A stretch of 9,547 bases of DNA, from positions 1 to 9,547 of the forward strand of contig SLJD01000080.1 of NCBI GenBank assembly GCA_007135295.1, in the 5' to 3' direction. This document shows positions 1-7,239 of this stretch, piece by piece (the stretch's first letter is position 1; the number at the start of each line of letters is the position of its first letter). The notes beneath the pieces were generated by a model. It was not told the origin of the DNA. It made no database searches and saw only the letters and a list, made by a program, of their open reading frames with translations. Made by a program: the position numbers and the translations under genes. The DNA comes from Phycisphaerales bacterium. Its GTDB lineage: Bacteria; Planctomycetota; Phycisphaerae; Phycisphaerales; SM1A02.

Positions 1-276
1 CGGGCTGTTGTCAAACAATGTGTTGAGCGAACGTGGGAATACTACGAACGCGGGTTCCAACTCGTCGAAATGGTTTCCAAACCGGCTCGGCCACTCATCC
101 GGCTCATTCTTGACCATGGACAGCGATTGCTGCACAAGATCGAACTGTGGAACTATGAGACTGCTCTGCACCGGCCGGAACTGAACCGTGCGACTCGTTC
201 ATGGCTGCTTGCGCGGACGTGGATTGCCGCCAAATCGTCTTCCATCCGATCCGGGAACACCTCGAATCCTCAATAA
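1..276 (+). CDS. Squalene/phytoene synthase family protein, C-terminal fragment
   Basis: The frame is open from base 1 to a TAA at 274-276, giving 91 residues; the start and catalytic part lie upstream of the window. The visible part (YYERGFQLVEMVSK, then RLLHKIELWNYETALHRPEL, then a WLLARTW tail) resembles the C-terminal helical end of trans-isoprenyl diphosphate synthases of the HpnC/HpnD and phytoene synthase group. Their usual pattern there is a 'GxxLVxLV...GGLxILxKIExxGYDVxxRRPxLSKxxKxxLL' stretch. Family members condense two farnesyl or geranylgeranyl diphosphates to make squalene or phytoene, for hopanoids or carotenoids. The DxxxD substrate motifs are not in view, so squalene cannot be told from phytoene. 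It converges on the minus-strand gene ending at 294, with only 17 bp between stops and no visible terminator. The assignment rests on C-terminal similarity recalled by eye. Confidence 0.6.
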   Translation, partial: RAVVKQCVERTWEYYERGFQLVEMVSKPARPLIRLILDHGQRLLHKIELWNYETALHRPELNRATRSWLLARTWIAAKSSSIRSGNTSNPQ

Positions 277-293
277 CCCCGCAGGACGTTCAG

Positions 294-587
294 TCAGCGC
301 TCATCCGGCGATCGTTCAACAGGCGCCGTTGAGTTTTCATTCGACGATAATGATCCATCGCCACGATCTGCCCCTGCGTGGTGATCGTTCCCTTGCGCCT
401 GCTGCTGGTTGAGTCGGTCGAAGTGATCCGGCACATCGATGACAAGAACCCTGGCACAGAGTGCCGCTGCGATAAGCAGCCCAATACCGATGACGCTGTC
501 CTGGTTGTTCAGCAGCACACTGAACGCAAGGAGAAAAATCACCGCTGCAAGCCCGAAACATGTCCTTTCGATCCATGTCTGACTCAT
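294..587 (-). CDS. Small two-helix membrane protein, function unknown
   Basis: 97 residues, not recognised. I chose the ATG at 587 because a GGAG lies 5 bases upstream of it; the same frame is open further upstream to an ATG at 707, but that would overlap the end of serA. Residues 9-26 (FGLAAVIFLLAFSVLL core) and about 31-50 (SVIGIGLLIAAALCARVLVI) are hydrophobic and predict two membrane helices joined by a short NNQD turn. Residues 52-97 are strongly hydrophilic, rich in Q, N, D, H, S and E, and look disordered. There is no cleavable signal peptide pattern. It starts 40 bp after the serA stop on the same strand, so it is probably the last gene of the hutI-map-serA transcript. No function is offered; a membrane anchor or small transport accessory is possible but unsupported. 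Confidence 0.6.
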   Translation of the reverse strand: MSQTWIERTCFGLAAVIFLLAFSVLLNNQDSVIGIGLLIAAALCARVLVIDVPDHFDRLNQQQAQGNDHHAGADRGDGSLSSNENSTAPVERSPDER

Positions 588-627
588 GACTGCTCCGAGG
601 CGGAACGGTGTCGCCGGATCAAGCAGT

Positions 628-1914
628 TCAATCCAGCGTTCGAACGCGGATCGTCTCTTCAATCCGCTGAAGGCCTTCCCGGACATCGTCCTTGTGCTTC
701 GGGTCAATGTCGAGGATCACGTAACTCACGTCAGCGTTGGACTGCAGAAACTCACCGGAAATGTTGACATCAAGGTCGGCAAGCATCTTGTGCATTTTGC
801 TCAAGACACCGGGTACGTTCCGGTGGAAGTGCAGGATGCGGTGCTGGTCAGGGTGAAGTTTCGGCAAGTCAACTTCCGGAACATTGACGGATGTCGACGT
901 CGATCCGTTGGTGACGAACCGTGCGAGTTTCGACGCCACTTCAGAAGCGATTGACTCCTGCGCCTCTTCTGTACTGCCGCCGACATGTGGTGTGAGAATG
1001 ACATTCGGCAAGCCAGCTAGCGGACACTCAAACGTTTCATCATTGCTGTACGGCTCAACAGGATAGACGTCAACGGCCGCACCGCCGAGGTGGCCTGAGC
1101 TCAGCGCATCGTGCAGGGCGTCAAGATCGACGACGCTTCCCCGGCTGTTGTTGATCAGGTGCGCCCCAGGCTTCATGAGTTCAAGCTCGCGGCGGCTGAT
1201 CATGTTGGCGGTCAGTTCCGTGGCCGGCACGTGGACGGAAACGCAATCGCTCTCACGCAGAAGCTCTTCGAGTGTCTCGGCCGAGCAGGCATTGCCCAAA
1301 GGGAGCTTCGTGGCAATGTCGTAGAAGAGAACCTGCATGCCGAGTGCTTCAGCAAGAATCGACAACTGAGAGCCGATGTGTCCGTATCCGACGATGCCCA
1401 GGGTCCGCCCACGAACCTCGTGTGAATTGCTTGCTGATTTATCCCAGCGGCCTTCGTGCAGGCGAGCGCTCTTCTCCGGCATCCGGCGATGCAGCGCAAT
1501 GATCTCAGCCAACGTCAACTCCGCCACGCTCCGGGTACTGGAAAACGGCGCATTGAACACCGCGACGCCCCGGTGACACGCTGCATCAAGATTGACCTGA
1601 TTCGTGCCGATGCAGAAGCAGCCGATGCCCAGCAGGTTTGGAGCGTGTCGCAGAACGTCTTCAGTGATCTGCGTCTTTGACCGGATGCCGAGCAGATGTA
1701 CGTCGTGAAGCTGTTCGATCAGGTCCGATTCCGCCGGCGCACCGGCCATTCGTTCAATCTCGAAGCCGCAATCCTTCAGCAGGGCTTCGCCGGTTGAATG
1801 CACATTCTCAAGCAGCAGCACCTTGATCGGGGTGTCTGACTCGATGGTGTTCATACGGATGGCCGGTTGCGAGTCCGATTGCATGGACGAGGTGGCGGTG
1901 ATGGGGGATGCCAT
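628..1914 (-). CDS. serA: D-3-phosphoglycerate dehydrogenase
   Basis: Catalyses NAD-dependent oxidation of 3-phosphoglycerate to 3-phosphohydroxypyruvate, the first step of serine synthesis, in the cytoplasm. The 428-residue protein aligns closely with E. coli SerA along its length: IGCFCIGTNQV (97-107), FNAPFSSTRSVAEL (120-133), the Rossmann nucleotide-binding motif GIVGYGHIGSQ (173-183), FYDIATKLPLGNA (197-209) and LTPHVGGSTEEAQE (307-320). Catalytic residues fit Arg258 (NNSRG), Glu287 (PVEPYS) and His310 (TPHVGG). Residues from about 357 to the end (RILHFHRNVPGVLSKM onward) form a C-terminal ACT domain, the usual site of feedback inhibition by serine. About 29 residues precede the conserved core, and ATGs at 1914, 1884 and 1854 are all in frame. 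None has a strong ribosome site; 1914 has AAAGGG 13 bases upstream. It lies 37 bp downstream of map and 40 bp before the small membrane-protein gene. Confidence 0.95.
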   Translation of the reverse strand: MASPITATSSMQSDSQPAIRMNTIESDTPIKVLLLENVHSTGEALLKDCGFEIERMAGAPAESDLIEQLHDVHLLGIRSKTQITEDVLRHAPNLLGIGCFCIGTNQVNLDAACHRGVAVFNAPFSSTRSVAELTLAEIIALHRRMPEKSARLHEGRWDKSASNSHEVRGRTLGIVGYGHIGSQLSILAEALGMQVLFYDIATKLPLGNACSAETLEELLRESDCVSVHVPATELTANMISRRELELMKPGAHLINNSRGSVVDLDALHDALSSGHLGGAAVDVYPVEPYSNDETFECPLAGLPNVILTPHVGGSTEEAQESIASEVASKLARFVTNGSTSTSVNVPEVDLPKLHPDQHRILHFHRNVPGVLSKMHKMLADLDVNISGEFLQSNADVSYVILDIDPKHKDDVREGLQRIEETIRVRTLD

Positions 1915-1951
1915 AACTTGAAAAAAACCCTTTCTTGTTTAGACGGGATAA

Positions 1952-2764
1952 TCAGCCCACGATTTCGGGCAGGTCGAACAGTTCGCCGGTCAGGTTCTCA
2001 GGACCGTCCGGCGTGATGAGCACGTCGGCCTCATAGTGAACGCTCAGGGAGCCGTCTGCCGTGAAAATTGGCCAGGCGTTCGGCTCATTCCTGATTTCCG
2101 GCGTGCCTGTGGAAATCATCGGTTCCACCGCGACGAGCAGGCCGGGGCGGAAGGGCTTCCACGCTTCCGGCCACTCTCCATTATACCCAGGCACCGTGTT
2201 TGATATGTACGGCGCTTCGTGCAACTTCTTGCCATACCCATGCCCCCCCAAGCCGCGAGCAAGGTGATATCGACACTCATTTTCAACATAGGACTCAACC
2301 GCCTTCGCCCAGTCAATCAGTGGTCGTTCCGGCTGCATGGCGTCAATTCCCCGTCGCAGAGATTCGCGGCCACATGCCATAAGGCTGCCGGCTTCCTCGC
2401 TGACGGCCTCGATGCCGTACGTCCAAGCCGCATCGCCGATCCATCCTTTATGATTGACACCGATGTCAATTGAAAACAAATCGCCTGGATCGAGTGGATC
2501 CTGGGTCATGTCATGTGTGCCATGGACGATGCAGTCGTTCACCGACAAGCATGAATGACTCGGAAACGGGGGATGGCCCCGGACCCTGTAGCGGAGAAAG
2601 CAGCTCGTGCAGTCAAGATCATCAAGCTGCTCCGCAACGAACCGGTCAACCTCGGCCAGCGTCAAGCCCGGCCGAAGAAAGTCAACCAGTCGCCGATGCA
2701 CCTTCACAACGCACCCAGCTGCGAGGCGGGCGTCGTCGATTTCACGTTGCGCGGTTAGAACCAT
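1952..2764 (-). CDS. map: Methionine aminopeptidase, type I (divergent)
   Basis: Removes the initiator methionine from nascent proteins in the cytoplasm using a two-metal centre. The 270-residue protein keeps all five metal ligands of the pita-bread fold: Asp100 (SIDIG), Asp111 (IGDAAW), His175 (GGHGYGKKLHE), Glu214 (VEPMI) and Glu245 (HYEAD). It also keeps the substrate-contacting histidines His81 (VNDCIVHG) and His182. Some positions differ from the common family text: GDAA replaces GDTS after the second Asp, HYEAD replaces the usual FEHT, and a loop around 191-206 (GYNGEWPEAWKP) is longer than in E. coli Map. This could make it a second, specialised copy rather than the essential enzyme. 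Its ATG lies inside the end of hutI, a 23-bp overlap, so translation is probably coupled. No good ribosome site is seen just upstream: the nearest GGAG is 16 bases away. Confidence 0.93.
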   Translation of the reverse strand: MVLTAQREIDDARLAAGCVVKVHRRLVDFLRPGLTLAEVDRFVAEQLDDLDCTSCFLRYRVRGHPPFPSHSCLSVNDCIVHGTHDMTQDPLDPGDLFSIDIGVNHKGWIGDAAWTYGIEAVSEEAGSLMACGRESLRRGIDAMQPERPLIDWAKAVESYVENECRYHLARGLGGHGYGKKLHEAPYISNTVPGYNGEWPEAWKPFRPGLLVAVEPMISTGTPEIRNEPNAWPIFTADGSLSVHYEADVLITPDGPENLTGELFDLPEIVG

Positions 2765-4043
2765 GATCGGATGGTACGAACTCCGGAGCGATGGTCAAAC
2801 CGGCCCGATAATCTCCCCGTTGCTGCGTCACAAGCCCGTTGGTGAAGGTCAGCAGCGGCCCCGGCAGGGCGATTTCGTAGGCAAGTTCTCGCGCATCAGT
2901 ACAGTCGAGCAGTTGCAGATCCGCCCGCTTGCCCGGCTCGAGCGAACCGACCACATGCTGGAAGCCCAGAACGCATGCGGCGTTCCAGGTGCAAGCCGTA
3001 ATTGCTTCGGCCGCTGTCAACCGGAGTTTCCGGGCCGCAAGGGCAATCGTGAACGGCATAGACGGTGACGGTGCGGATCCCGGGTTGTAGTTTGTGGCAA
3101 TCGCGAGCAACCCCCCAGCATCGACTAGGGCGCGAGCCGGGGCGTATCGGTCATCGATCTGAAAACCGCTGACCGGCAACGCCACGCCGAACGTGTCGCT
3201 GCGGGCAAGCATCTCCAGCTCGACCGGCGTTGTGGCTTCCAAATGGTCCACGCTCCTTGCGCCCATTTCGATGGCCATTCGTGTTGCGCCGAGCGAATGA
3301 AACTGATCTGCATGGACGCGAAGTGGCAGGCCATGGCCCTGCGCCGCCTCAAACAGTCGCCTCGTCTGATCCAGCGACCATGCGCCCTGTTCGCAATACG
3401 CATCGCAGGCAATCCCTGGATACGACTCCGCAGCAGCCGGAAGCGTTTCGTTGATGGTCTTTTCGATGAAGTCTGGATTGTCGCGGTCGACGGCATGAGC
3501 GCCAAGAAAAGTCGGCTGAATCATCATGTCCGTGCAGGAATCGGCGGCCCGAATGGCGTCGAGCATCTTGAGTTCGTCATCAGTCGTCAGGCCATACCCG
3601 GACTTGACCTCAGCCACGGTTGTGCCAAGCGAGTTCATCCGATCAAGTCGGGTCAGCAGGGCATCGGTTAACTCCGAGCGGCTCGCCTGCCGAACGGCAC
3701 GAACGGTCGCCATGATTCCGCCGCCCTGCTCAAGGATCTTTAGGTAATCGGCGCCGGCGAGCCGGGCTTCAAACTCCCCGTATCGCTCGCCGGCCCAGCA
3801 GGCGTGTGTATGACAGTCGATGAAAGCTGGCATGACCAGTCGGCCACGCGCATCGATGACCGTATCGCCCTGTGTGTCCGTGTCTGATGGCTGGCCGGAC
3901 CGGACGGTCTTGATATACCCGTCTCGGATGCGAATCCAGCCGCGTTCAATCACCCCGAGATCCGCCAGTTCACTTCCCCGCCTTGGTTCGTTGCGTCCGG
4001 CCAGTGTCAGAATCCGTGCATTCAGAATGACAAGTGTGTTCAT
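2742..4043 (-). CDS. hutI: Imidazolonepropionase (or close amidohydrolase relative)
   Basis: Family role: hydrolyses imidazolone-5-propionate to N-formimino-L-glutamate, step three of histidine degradation, in the cytoplasm. The 433-residue amidohydrolase shows the N-terminal strand-rich part with RGSELADLGVIERG (22-35), the metal-binding HTH pair (His78, His80) in FIDCHTHACWAGERYGEFE, QGGGI (106-110), EVKSGYGL (145-152), FLGAHAVD (179-186), CDAYCEQGAW (213-222), HADQF (244-248) and VDHLEA (265-270). The end is SLEPGKRADLQLLD (367-380). The start at 4043 matches the family N-terminus; the frame stays open to 4649 but that part is antisense to ku. Two active-site positions differ from the B. 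subtilis enzyme as I recall it: Gln247 where HADE has Glu, and Asn318 (ATNYNPG) where ATDFNPG has the metal-binding Asp. No hutH, hutU or hutG is in the window. It is the first gene of a minus-strand cluster and overlaps map. Confidence 0.88.
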   Translation of the reverse strand: MNTLVILNARILTLAGRNEPRRGSELADLGVIERGWIRIRDGYIKTVRSGQPSDTDTQGDTVIDARGRLVMPAFIDCHTHACWAGERYGEFEARLAGADYLKILEQGGGIMATVRAVRQASRSELTDALLTRLDRMNSLGTTVAEVKSGYGLTTDDELKMLDAIRAADSCTDMMIQPTFLGAHAVDRDNPDFIEKTINETLPAAAESYPGIACDAYCEQGAWSLDQTRRLFEAAQGHGLPLRVHADQFHSLGATRMAIEMGARSVDHLEATTPVELEMLARSDTFGVALPVSGFQIDDRYAPARALVDAGGLLAIATNYNPGSAPSPSMPFTIALAARKLRLTAAEAITACTWNAACVLGFQHVVGSLEPGKRADLQLLDCTDARELAYEIALPGPLLTFTNGLVTQQRGDYRAGLTIAPEFVPSDHGSNRAT

Positions 4044-4101
4044 GCGGCTACTGTACGTGGAAAGGGGAGCATCCAGCATCGGTCGATCAGGGGCTCCGGG
4101 C

Positions 4102-4133
4102 CTGTCCGCCACTCCATCTGTCCGCCACTCCAT
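4102..4133. repeat. Perfect 16-bp tandem duplication in the hutI-ku spacer
   Basis: The unit CTGTCCGCCACTCCAT occurs twice with no gap, at 4102-4117 and 4118-4133. It lies in the 171-bp divergent spacer between the starts of hutI (minus) and ku (plus), so it could serve as a paired binding site or be a simple replication-slippage duplication. Confidence 0.9.
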
Positions 4134-4139
4134 ATGGAG
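4128..4139. promoter_or_regulatory. 12-bp perfect palindrome, possible operator
   Basis: CTCCATATGGAG is a perfect inverted repeat that overlaps the end of the second 16-bp repeat unit, about 76 bp upstream of the ku start and 85 bp upstream of the hutI start. The position would suit a site shared by both divergent genes. Binding by any regulator is inference only. Confidence 0.35.
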
Positions 4140-4158
4140 CAGTACATCCGGATGACCG

Positions 4159-4188
4159 GCCGGTTCGTACCGGCTTGGGCTGTTGCCC
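4159..4188 (+). other. Two adjacent small hairpins upstream of ku
   Basis: GCCGGT-TCGT-ACCGGC (4159-4174) and GGGC-TGTT-GCCC (4177-4188) are two consecutive inverted repeats with 4-base loops, ending 26 bases before the ku ATG. If transcribed they would fold in the ku 5' untranslated region; as DNA they could be operator half-sites. No T-run follows, so they do not look like a terminator. Confidence 0.4.
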
Positions 4189-4214
4189 GGATCGTGTGCC
4201 TCAGGACAATCCCG

Positions 4215-5075
4215 ATGCGTGCAGTCTGGAAAGGCGACATTTCGTTCGGGCTTGTTAATGTTCCGGTGACGCTCTACTCGGCTGAACAGCGATCCGACAT
4301 TCAGCTCCACATGATCGACAGTCGTGATTATACCCGTGTTCGGTACGAGCGTGTGAATGCGGAGACCGGAGATGAAGTCCCGTGGGATCAGATCGTCAAG
4401 GGGTACGAATACGACGGTAGCTATGTCGTTCTGAACAAGGATGAACTCAAGCAAGCGGCGCCGGAAGCCACTCAGACCATTGAGATCGACGCTTTTGTCG
4501 ATCTGCAAGAGATTGACCACATGTACTTCGACAAGCCGTACTTCCTTGAACCTGGGAAGAAGGGGCGCAAGGGATACACTTTGCTGCGAGAGGCGCTGCA
4601 GGAGACAGGGCGGGCTGGCATTGCTCGGGTGGTGATTCGAACCCGGCAATACATGGCGGCGCTCGTACCTCGTGGAAACCTGCTTCTACTCAACCTGCTT
4701 CGATTCAGTCAGGAACTTCGTTCGCCAAGCGATCTTGACCTGCCGGGGACGGCTGACGAAGAGGGCGTTACGAGTCAGGAACGAAAAATGGCCCGAACGC
4801 TTGTCAAATCAATGGAGCAGGAGTGGCAGCCGGAGCAGTACCACGATGAATACCGCGACGCCCTCATGAAATGGATCGAACAGAAGATCGAATCCGGCGA
4901 ACTGCATCAGCCGGCCGAGTCCGAAGAAACAGGCAGCACTGAAAAGCACGCTCCCCCGCCAATCAACATGATGGAAGCTTTGAAGAAAAGCGTCGAGCAA
5001 ACTGGAGCGACAACAAGCAAGAAGAGCCGGAAGAAGGCTGCAAGGAAGAGCGGTCGAAAAAAGAAGGCAGGGTGA
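4215..5075 (+). CDS. ku: Ku, non-homologous end-joining DNA-end-binding protein
   Basis: Bacterial Ku forms a homodimer ring that threads onto double-strand break ends and recruits the LigD ligase. The 286-residue product opens with the family signature MRAVWKGDISFGLVNVPVTL, then shows the beta-barrel core with YERVNAETGDEVPWDQIVKGYEYD, the DYFDKPYFLEP-like DHMYFDKPYFLEPG, GYTLLREAL and RTRQYMAALVP. The core ends near residue 215. A charged tail follows, closing with a lysine/arginine-rich stretch (KKSRKKAARKSGRKKKAG), typical of Ku proteins with an extended DNA-contacting C-terminus. ATG 4215 was chosen over the in-frame ATG at 4134 because the family starts at this MRAVWKG and AGGA lies 8 bases upstream. 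It is divergent from hutI and followed within 25 bp by ligD, so the two form an end-joining operon. Confidence 0.95.
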   Translation: MRAVWKGDISFGLVNVPVTLYSAEQRSDIQLHMIDSRDYTRVRYERVNAETGDEVPWDQIVKGYEYDGSYVVLNKDELKQAAPEATQTIEIDAFVDLQEIDHMYFDKPYFLEPGKKGRKGYTLLREALQETGRAGIARVVIRTRQYMAALVPRGNLLLLNLLRFSQELRSPSDLDLPGTADEEGVTSQERKMARTLVKSMEQEWQPEQYHDEYRDALMKWIEQKIESGELHQPAESEETGSTEKHAPPPINMMEALKKSVEQTGATTSKKSRKKAARKSGRKKKAG

Positions 5076-5097
5076 CACGGCGTTTTTTCCAGGGGAG

Positions 5098-7167
5098 ATG
5101 ATGCCGCTCACAGTGTCTGTTGCAAGAGTGCCCATGAAACCGAGGGATACTGAGTCCAACAGATCGGTTCAAGCTCGTAGACGTTGCTGTTCACTTGAAT
5201 CAGCGCAACCTGCGGAGCATTTCGAGGCAACGTATTTCAAGCCTCAGCTCGCTTTGCCGGCCAAGCGCGCTCCTGCCGGTGATCAGTGGCTGCATGAGAT
5301 CAAAGTCGACGGCTATCGCCTTATCGCCGTTCGCAACCAGGAACATGTTCGATTGCTGACTCGATCTGAACAGGACTGGACATCGCGTTTTCCGACCATC
5401 GCCCGTGCCATTGCCGACCTCCACGTGGACAGTATCGCGCTTGACGGCGAAGTGGCGTCTGTGGATTCGGATGGCAGGACATCATTCAAGTGCCTGCAGC
5501 GTTCCATTAGAAGGAACGACGATCATGGTCTCGTGTATTTCGCCTTCGACCTTCTTCACCTGAATGGGGAAGATTGCAGTCGGATGCCGTTGATGGAGCG
5601 CAAGCAGTTGCTTCAGTACATCCTGGCATCGGATTCGAATGGCTACCTGCGATTCACCGACCATGTTCAGGGGCAGGGCGACGAGGTGCATCAGGCAGCA
5701 TGCCACCTCGGACTGGAAGGCATTGTCTCGAAACGCGCGGATGCTACATACACCTCCGGTCGCAGCGAGAGTTGGCGAAAAATCAAGTGCATCCGTCGCC
5801 AGGAATTCGTGGTCATTGGCCTTACGGAACCCGAGGGGACACGCAAACACTTCGGTGCGTTTTTGCTTGGTGCGCACGACGGGGGAGGCAAACTGCGGTA
5901 TACAGGTCGAGTTGGGACTGGTTTCGACGCATCCGGGCTGGCCAGCATCGCCAGCCGCTTGAAGCCGCTCTGGCAGAGTGGCTGCCCGGCAGACGTTCCG
6001 CCGGCTCCTCATGAGTGCCGAGGCGTGCAATGGGTCTGCCCCAAGATGGTCGTCGAGGTGCGGTTCACGGAGTGGACCGAGGAACAGCGGCTGCGACATT
6101 CTTCGTTTCTCGGCGTCCGGGAGGATAAGGAAGCCGGTGCGGTCATGATTGGATCAGAACAAGCCGATGCATTATCGGCTCGCACGACTACTCAGTCCGA
6201 ACAAGGGTCATCGAAGCGCAGCAGGCGACGGCTAGGACATACCAGCGACGGTCAGGAAGAGGATGTGCGGATTGCGGGCGTCAGAATCTCGAATGCCGAC
6301 CGCGTACTTTATCCAGAGCAGGGGTTGACCAAGCGCGAACTCGCGCAGTACTACGAGCGTGTTGCCGACCGGATGCTTCCGTACATTCGACGCCGGCCGC
6401 TCAGCACCGTTCGCTGTCCGAAGGGACGAGGAAAACATTGCTTCTTTCAGAAGCACATGCGAGAGTCTTTCGGTGCAGAGGTGACCCCGGTCGCGGTCTC
6501 CGAGGATTCAGGCAAGGCCGACTACATCGGTGTCGACTCGCTTCCAGGGTTGATCTCGCTCATTCAATTCGGCGTGCTGGAGATCCATCCCTGGGGGGCC
6601 TCCGGACCGGATCTCAGTCATCCGGATCGACTCGTTTTCGACCTCGATCTGGGGATAGGAGTGTCCTTCGGCCAGATCATCAACGCTGCGGAGGATGTGA
6701 GAGTCAGTTTGAAGGAAGTCGATCTGAATTCCTATGTCATGGCAACCGGCGGCAAGGGGGTGCACGTGGTCGTGCCCCTGGCACGACGAGCGGAGTGGGA
6801 TGACGCCAAGGCATTCAGCCGTGACATTTCCGGCGGACTGGTGGCGGCTCAGCCTGACCGGTACGTCGCCACGATGAGGAAGGCCCGTCGGCAAGGCAGG
6901 GTATTCATCGACTTCTTCCGAAATTCGCGCGGCGCAACGGCGATAGCGCCGTACTCGACACGAGCCCGGCCGGGCGCCCCGGTGGCGATGCCGCTTCGAT
7001 GGGAGGAACTTTCAGAGATTGAATCAGCTGATGCGTTTACTGTCACCAACGCCCGTCATCGACTTGTGGACCAGGCGGATCCGTGGGATGGATTCTTTCG
7101 CAGCCGTCAGCAATTGACGCATGCCCGCCTTGAGCACGTACGGCTTCAGCGGCCTGCAACTACCTGA
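5098..7167 (+). CDS. ligD: LigD-type protein: ATP-dependent ligase plus primase-polymerase, no phosphoesterase domain
   Basis: Seals and fills in broken ends held by Ku. The 689-residue protein has a ligase domain at about 42-350. It includes the lysine nucleophile in EIKVDG (Lys69), LDGEVASVD (115-123), YFAFDLLHLNGED (147-159), EGIVSKR (207-213) and SWRKIKC (225-231), plus an OB fold from EFVVIGLTEPEGTRKHFG to the RHSSFLGVREDK end. A hydrophilic linker (about 352-388) leads to an archaeo-eukaryotic primase-type polymerase (about 390-689). That domain holds EIHPWG (495-500), the metal-binding Asp515/Asp517 in FDLDLG, TGGKGVHVVVPL (550-561), Asp605 in FIDFFRN and a typical TAIAPYSTR. The order is Lig-Pol as in Pseudomonas LigD, but the N-terminal phosphoesterase domain is absent: only about 40 residues precede the ligase. 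FDLDLG replaces the usual FDLDPG. An AGGGGAG at 5091-5097 abuts ATG 5098 and leaves 3 bases before ATG 5101, so the start is uncertain; 5134 is a third option. Confidence 0.93.
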   Translation: MMPLTVSVARVPMKPRDTESNRSVQARRRCCSLESAQPAEHFEATYFKPQLALPAKRAPAGDQWLHEIKVDGYRLIAVRNQEHVRLLTRSEQDWTSRFPTIARAIADLHVDSIALDGEVASVDSDGRTSFKCLQRSIRRNDDHGLVYFAFDLLHLNGEDCSRMPLMERKQLLQYILASDSNGYLRFTDHVQGQGDEVHQAACHLGLEGIVSKRADATYTSGRSESWRKIKCIRRQEFVVIGLTEPEGTRKHFGAFLLGAHDGGGKLRYTGRVGTGFDASGLASIASRLKPLWQSGCPADVPPAPHECRGVQWVCPKMVVEVRFTEWTEEQRLRHSSFLGVREDKEAGAVMIGSEQADALSARTTTQSEQGSSKRSRRRLGHTSDGQEEDVRIAGVRISNADRVLYPEQGLTKRELAQYYERVADRMLPYIRRRPLSTVRCPKGRGKHCFFQKHMRESFGAEVTPVAVSEDSGKADYIGVDSLPGLISLIQFGVLEIHPWGASGPDLSHPDRLVFDLDLGIGVSFGQIINAAEDVRVSLKEVDLNSYVMATGGKGVHVVVPLARRAEWDDAKAFSRDISGGLVAAQPDRYVATMRKARRQGRVFIDFFRNSRGATAIAPYSTRARPGAPVAMPLRWEELSEIESADAFTVTNARHRLVDQADPWDGFFRSRQQLTHARLEHVRLQRPATT

Positions 7168-7239
7168 CCACCAGCGGCTTGGATAATCTATATGCACAAG
7201 CTGTTCTACGCCACAACAGGCAACGCCCGGCCTGCGGGA

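Noticed and set aside
588..707. Longer start (ATG 707) for the small membrane protein
   Set aside because: It would overlap the serA end by 80 bp and the added residues read as a frame-shadow of SerA; ATG 587 has GGAG at proper spacing.
1915..1951. T7 run between map and serA as a terminator
   Set aside because: No stable GC-rich stem precedes the T-run on the minus strand, and the short gap fits an operon.
4134..4214. Earlier in-frame start for ku at 4134
   Set aside because: The added 27 residues are unlike any Ku N-terminus and lie on repeat and hairpin sequence; ATG 4215 has a ribosome site and the family's opening residues.
4044..4649. Upstream extension of the hutI frame by 202 codons
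   Set aside because: It runs antisense through the well-supported ku gene and has no family similarity; HutI proteins begin at the Met encoded at 4043.
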